Assembly (NCBI GenBank): GCA_937879825.1
Contig: CALFMQ010000488.1
Span: 1 to 9,600, forward strand
Source of the DNA: an uncultured Phycisphaerales bacterium
Lineage (GTDB): Bacteria > Planctomycetota > Phycisphaerae > Phycisphaerales > UBA1924
DNA: 9,600 bases
Direction: 5' to 3'
Positions 7,054 to 9,600 of this stretch are shown here, in pieces; position 1 is the first letter of the stretch; the number at the start of each line of letters is the position of its first letter. The position numbers and the translations under genes are program-made. Under the pieces are notes generated by a model. It was not told where the DNA came from. It made no database searches and was given only the letters and a program-made list of their open reading frames with translations.

Positions 7054-7340
7054 CGACCGGTTCGTCGGTCAAATCCGTTGCGGCCTGTTTCGGTCTTGCG
7101 GCCTTTGCGGTCGCGACCGTATCGGGTTTGGCGGCGGGGCGGACATTACAGGAGATTCTGGGCGGCGCGATTGCGAGTCTGTTCGTGTGCTTCCTGATCG
7201 GCATGGTCATCGGTGTCGTCGGAGATCGAGCCCTCCGGGAGGTCGTCTCCAGGTACACCGAGCCGGGTGCCGAGGCGGGGGGCCCGAGAGCCACAAACGA
7301 AGACGCCGGGGAGACACCCATCAAGGGGAGCCCGGCATGA
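7050..7340 (+). CDS. Small two-helix membrane protein of unknown function
   Basis: This 96-residue protein has no family I can name. Two hydrophobic segments are clear: about residues 10-29 and 36-57, each containing small-residue (Gly/Ala/Ser) spacings suited to helix packing. A short charged link (GRTLQE, 30-35) separates them. The C-terminal third (about 59-96) is hydrophilic and Pro/Gly/Glu-rich, probably disordered and, by the positive charges after the second helix, cytoplasmic. The start ATG (7050) has AGAGAGG (7034-7040) nine bases upstream. Its place between flhG and the flagellar sigma factor, with start/stop overlaps, suggests a flagellar or regulatory role, perhaps a membrane partner of FlhG/FlhF. 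This is inference from position only. Confidence 0.75.
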   Translation: MTTGSSVKSVAACFGLAAFAVATVSGLAAGRTLQEILGGAIASLFVCFLIGMVIGVVGDRALREVVSRYTEPGAEAGGPRATNEDAGETPIKGSPA

Positions 7341-7414
7341 CTGAATTCATCCCGCATTTCACTGGCATCGAAGCGCGCCCGCGAGTTATACTGCCCGCGT
7401 CGGCTCAAGGATGA
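7337..7414 (+). CDS. Possible 25-residue peptide between the membrane protein and sigma factor genes
   Basis: A 25-codon frame starts with ATG overlapping the stop of the preceding gene (ATGA, 7337-7340), with GGGGAG (7325-7330) six bases upstream, and ends at TGA 7412-7414. The product begins M-T-E-F-I-P-H-F and matches nothing I know. A candidate promoter lies within it. It is as likely to be leader sequence of the sigma factor gene as a real peptide. Confidence 0.2.
   Translation: MTEFIPHFTGIEARPRVILPASAQG
7363..7392 (+). promoter_or_regulatory. Candidate housekeeping promoter for the sigma factor gene
   Basis: TATACT (7387-7392) matches the -10 consensus TATAAT at 5 of 6 positions and is one of the most AT-rich spots in the area. 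TGGCAT (7363-7368), 18 bases upstream, is a poor -35 but resembles the TTGCAT seen before flhF and folK. The predicted transcript would start near 7399, about 60 bases before the sigma factor start, allowing its expression independent of the operon. Confidence 0.4.
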
Positions 7415-7447
7415 GCGGACACGGGCGCCACGGCGCCGACTTTGGTC

Positions 7448-7456
7448 AAGGAGAGG
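7448..7456 (+). promoter_or_regulatory. Ribosome binding site that decides the sigma factor start
   Basis: AAGGAGAGG lies just before ATG at 7460 (six bases from AAGGAG). The frame could also open at TTG 7442, but then this site would fall inside the coding region and nothing similar stands before TTG. ATG 7460 is therefore preferred. Confidence 0.7.
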
Positions 7457-7459
7457 ACC

Positions 7460-8368
7460 ATGATCGCAACCGACGCGAACACCGTCACCAAGAAACGGTC
7501 CCGACGCACATCCAACCAGGAGTCGACCGCCACAAACGGCGTGCTGTCGTTCCAGGGAGCGCGGATCAGCACCGAAGACCTGAATCGCCTCGAAGCGATG
7601 CCGATGAAGAAGGTCTGGCGCGACTATCAGAAGTCGCACGACATGACGATCCGGAACTTCCTCATCGAGAAGTTCCTGCATCTCGTCCGGTACAACGCCG
7701 AGCGAATTTACTCGCGACTCCCGGCCGAGGTCGAGATCGACGACCTCATGTCCGCCGGGCTGTTCGGCCTTGTCGATGCGATCGATGACTTCGATCTGGC
7801 CCGCGAGGTGAAGTTCGAGACCTACAGCGCCCAGCGCATCCGCGGCGCGATCCTCGATGAACTCCGCATGATGGACTGGGTGCCGCGCCTCGTGCGCCAC
7901 CGGTCGTCGCTCGTCGACCGCGCCCGCTCCCGGCTCGAGATGAAACTCGGGCGGAAGCCGACCGAGGAAGAACTCGCCAAGGTCATCTCCGACGATCCCG
8001 AAGAGACGGAGAAGGTCATGCGCGACGGGAACTCATCCGTTTCCGTCGGGTCGCTCTCGCGCACGTGCTACCAGACCGACGGTTCTCGCGAGGTCCGCGA
8101 GATCGATGTGATCAACGACGACACGCAGATCAATCCGGCCATCGAAGCCCAACGCCGCGACCTCAAGGACCTCCTGTCCAAGGGGCTGAGCCGGGCCGAG
8201 CGCCTCATCGTGACCCTCTATTACTACGAGGAAATGACGATGAAGGAGATCGGTGCGGTCCTCGATCTCTCCGAGTCGCGTGTCTCGCAGATGCACTCCT
8301 CGATCCTCGCTCGCCTCAAGGCGCACATGCAGCACCGCGAACGCGAGTTCGAGCCGGAGAACGCCTGA
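7460..8368 (+). CDS. fliA: Flagellar sigma factor, FliA/WhiG type (sigma-28)
   Basis: This 302-residue sigma-70-family protein should direct RNA polymerase to late flagellar promoters, with activity normally held back by the anti-sigma factor FlgM. Region 2 (about 50-145) has DDLMSAGLFGLVDAIDDFD (94-112) and KFETYSAQRIRGAILDELR (118-136), then MMDWVPRLVR (137-146), all typical of the FliA/SigD/WhiG group. Region 3 (about 147-200) has LGRKPTEEELA (163-173). Region 4 (about 235-292) ends with the helix-turn-helix MKEIGAVLDLSESRVSQMHS (261-280). FliA and SigD are about 240-255 residues; the excess is mainly an N-terminal extension of about 45 residues with a basic patch KKRSRR (11-16). The WhiG name would fit equally well. 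No gene for FlgM is visible nearby. Confidence 0.95.
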   Translation: MIATDANTVTKKRSRRTSNQESTATNGVLSFQGARISTEDLNRLEAMPMKKVWRDYQKSHDMTIRNFLIEKFLHLVRYNAERIYSRLPAEVEIDDLMSAGLFGLVDAIDDFDLAREVKFETYSAQRIRGAILDELRMMDWVPRLVRHRSSLVDRARSRLEMKLGRKPTEEELAKVISDDPEETEKVMRDGNSSVSVGSLSRTCYQTDGSREVREIDVINDDTQINPAIEAQRRDLKDLLSKGLSRAERLIVTLYYYEEMTMKEIGAVLDLSESRVSQMHSSILARLKAHMQHREREFEPENA

Positions 8369-8382
8369 CCCTTCGGTCCCCC

Positions 8383-8411
8383 TTGCATCCCGGTGCGCCG
8401 CATGCTTTGAT
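8383..8411 (+). promoter_or_regulatory. Candidate promoter of folK, placed for a leaderless transcript
   Basis: TTGCAT (8383-8388), a 17-base spacer and TTTGAT (8406-8411) form a plausible housekeeping promoter (3 of 6 and 4 of 6 matches). Seven bases downstream of the -10 element is the A of the folK start codon (8418). There is no Shine-Dalgarno-like sequence before that codon, unlike nearly all other genes here, which fits a leaderless mRNA. Confidence 0.4.
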
Positions 8412-8417
8412 GATCCC

Positions 8418-8903
8418 ATGCGACGCACCCGTATCGACGCGCTGATCGCGCTCGGCTCCAATCTTGGCGATCGACGCAGCCATGTCGAGAGCGCACTGTC
8501 GGCGATCGCCGATCTCCCAGATACACGCCTGCTCCGCGCCTCGCGGCTCGTTGAGACTGCGCCCCTGGCGGGCGGCGAACCGAATCAGCGGGCGTACCTC
8601 AACGCCGCGGCGCTCGTCGAGACGCGGCTCAAACCCCGCGCGTTGCTGGACCTCTTGCTGCAGATTGAGCGCGACCATGGCAGGACTCGGAAGCCCGGGC
8701 GTCGATGGGCGTCGCGCACGCTCGATCTCGATCTGGTGCTGTACGACACGATGGTGCTGGATACGCCGGGCCTGACGCTCCCGCATCCGCGGATGCACGA
8801 ACGTCGGTTTGTGCTGGAGCCCTGCGCCCAGATCGCGCCGTGGGTTCGTCATCCGGTGACCGGTATGACCGTCCTGCAGATGCTCGGTTCGCTGCGCGCA
8901 TAG
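8418..8903 (+). CDS. folK: 2-amino-4-hydroxy-6-hydroxymethyldihydropteridine pyrophosphokinase (HPPK)
   Basis: FolK transfers pyrophosphate from ATP to 6-hydroxymethyl-7,8-dihydropterin in the cytosol, the step before dihydropteroate synthase in folate synthesis. At 161 residues it has the normal length. Family motifs are in order: IALGSNLGDR (10-19), VETAPL (45-50) with YLNAA (60-64), then IERDHGRTR (83-91), the catalytic and Mg-binding segment RTLDLDLVLYD (100-110) with Asp103 and Asp105, and LPHPRMHERRFVLEP (121-135). The frame is open further upstream, inside the sigma factor gene, but homology begins just after ATG 8418. It lies 49 bases downstream of the sigma factor gene, and has no functional link to motility, so it is probably a separate unit. 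Confidence 0.95.
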   Translation: MRRTRIDALIALGSNLGDRRSHVESALSAIADLPDTRLLRASRLVETAPLAGGEPNQRAYLNAAALVETRLKPRALLDLLLQIERDHGRTRKPGRRWASRTLDLDLVLYDTMVLDTPGLTLPHPRMHERRFVLEPCAQIAPWVRHPVTGMTVLQMLGSLRA

Positions 8904-8904
8904 A

Positions 8905-8926
8905 AAGGGCCCCGATCGGGGCCCTT
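8905..8926. terminator. Perfect 22-bp palindrome between convergent genes
   Basis: AAGGGCCCCGA and its exact reverse complement abut, so RNA from either strand can form a 9-bp stem, almost all G-C, with a GATC loop. It starts one base after the folK stop and lies 29 bases past the stop of the opposing gene. The T-runs are short (TT then CGG on +; TTTCT on the minus strand), so it is a weak intrinsic terminator by standard rules, but position and symmetry suggest a shared bidirectional terminator. Confidence 0.7.
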
Positions 8927-8955
8927 CGGTGTGGCATCTGATTGTTCAGATCGTG

Positions 8956-9600
8956 CTACTCCACATCGAGGTCGCGCAGGTAGTCGTTGAGCGCACTTTG
9001 GGCCTGCTCCAGCTGCTTCTGCGAGTCGTCGCGCAGCGTCAGAATCTGCTCGAGGCGGTCCTCCTGCTCCGTGAGTTTCTGCATGTAGCGGTTGTAGAGC
9101 GTCGAGCCGCGCTCGGCGCGCCCGAGGTTGTCGCGAATCCGGCTCTGGTCGCGCACGATCTCATCGCGCTCGCGGTCGAGCTCGTTGATCGTCCGTCCGA
9201 GCGTGTTGATCTCCGACTGCATCCGAGCCGCTTTGGAGATGGCGTCGATCACCGCCTGCGAGGCCTTGCCCTGGCGCGAATACGAGAGCAGCGTCTCCAT
9301 GTCGTACGACGAGATCGCGATCCGGTTGCTGGACACGACCTCCTCGATCACCTTCATGGAGTTCTCGCCGCTGGCGGGGATGGGCATTTCAAAGCGGTAC
9401 ATGTCCTCGAGTTCCTCGGTCGGCTTGGCCGGTGAGACGAGGTCCCACCCGGCCATCCGCGGGTGCTCGACGAGCATCGTCCGCAGTTGCTTGGCGTCGT
9501 TATTCTCGAACGAATACTCGGTCGAGCGCCGCTGCTTGATCTGCTGATCGATCAGGCCGTCGACGATCTTGATGCGCACGAGATTGGAGTCCCATTCCTG
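8956..9600 (-). CDS. C-terminal part of a DUF4139-like protein with a coiled coil (partial)
   Basis: The gene runs off the right edge; 214 residues of its C-terminus are visible, and the frame stays open to base 9600. A GTG at 9577-9579 is probably internal, because good coding sequence (QEWDSNL) continues before it. The first half (visible residues about 10-90) is beta-strand-like, with MLVEHPRMAGWDLVSP and MYRFEMPIPASGE, resembling the C-terminal domain of DUF4139 proteins. Residues about 125-212 are charged and heptad-like (many Glu, Arg, Asp, Leu), predicting a long coiled coil that ends close to the TAG stop (8956-8958). The family has no established function; envelope roles have been proposed for relatives. 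It converges on folK and is unlikely to belong to the flagellar operon. Confidence 0.65.
   Translation of the reverse strand, partial: QEWDSNLVRIKIVDGLIDQQIKQRRSTEYSFENNDAKQLRTMLVEHPRMAGWDLVSPAKPTEELEDMYRFEMPIPASGENSMKVIEEVVSSNRIAISSYDMETLLSYSRQGKASQAVIDAISKAARMQSEINTLGRTINELDRERDEIVRDQSRIRDNLGRAERGSTLYNRYMQKLTEQEDRLEQILTLRDDSQKQLEQAQSALNDYLRDLDVE

Noticed and set aside
7411..7788. A 125-residue frame starting with ATGA overlap at 7411
   Set aside because: It runs in the wrong frame through the well-conserved sigma factor, and its His/Arg/Asp-rich product has no recognisable domain.
8253..8417. Longer folK beginning inside the sigma factor gene
   Set aside because: The extra 55 residues are off-frame sigma factor sequence, and HPPK homology starts only after ATG 8418.
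9577..9579. GTG as the true start of the minus-strand gene
   Set aside because: The frame continues to the window edge with plausible residues and there is no ribosome binding site before this codon, so the gene is treated as partial.

Overview
The window is high-GC bacterial DNA. It carries the 3' half of a flagellar export and regulation cluster, all on the + strand, followed by a folate gene and a convergent gene of unknown function. The order is fliQ, fliR, flhB, flhA, flhF, flhG, a small two-helix membrane protein, then a FliA/WhiG-type sigma factor. This order is common in flagellated bacteria outside the enteric group. High GC, the long FliA/WhiG protein and the DUF4139-like neighbour suggest a flagellated planctomycete (Phycisphaerae-like) to me. 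That is an inference from style; a delta-proteobacterial or related origin is not excluded.

Layout: positions 1-22 probably hold the last codons of an upstream gene (fliP expected). Positions 39-2195 encode the membrane core of the type III export gate (FliQ, FliR) and its substrate-specificity switch (FlhB). Positions 2216-4438 encode FlhA, the export gate protein with a large cytosolic domain. After a 136-bp gap with a possible promoter and a small hairpin come flhF (4575-5927) and flhG (5924-6964), the GTPase/ATPase pair that sets flagellar position and number. A small membrane protein (7050-7340) separates them from the sigma-28-type factor (7460-8368). folK (8418-8903) makes a folate precursor and may have its own, possibly leaderless, transcript. 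A perfect 22-bp palindrome at 8905-8926 lies between folK and the convergent minus-strand gene (8956 to beyond 9600).

How the genes work together: FliQ/FliR/FlhB/FlhA build the secretion gate at the base of the flagellum. FlhF marks the assembly site and FlhG limits it by stimulating FlhF. The sigma factor should switch on late flagellar genes once early assembly is done. An exact match to the sigma-28 -10 consensus (GCCGATAA) sits just upstream of the small membrane protein, so the end of the operon could be autoregulated.

I see no insertion sequence, CRISPR array, tRNA, rRNA or phage gene, and no convincing new biological system. The most interesting points are small: the uncharacterised membrane protein with two short start/stop-coupled reading frames beside it, the GCCGATAA site, the glycine-rich linker inside FlhA, and three possible promoters with similar -35 elements.
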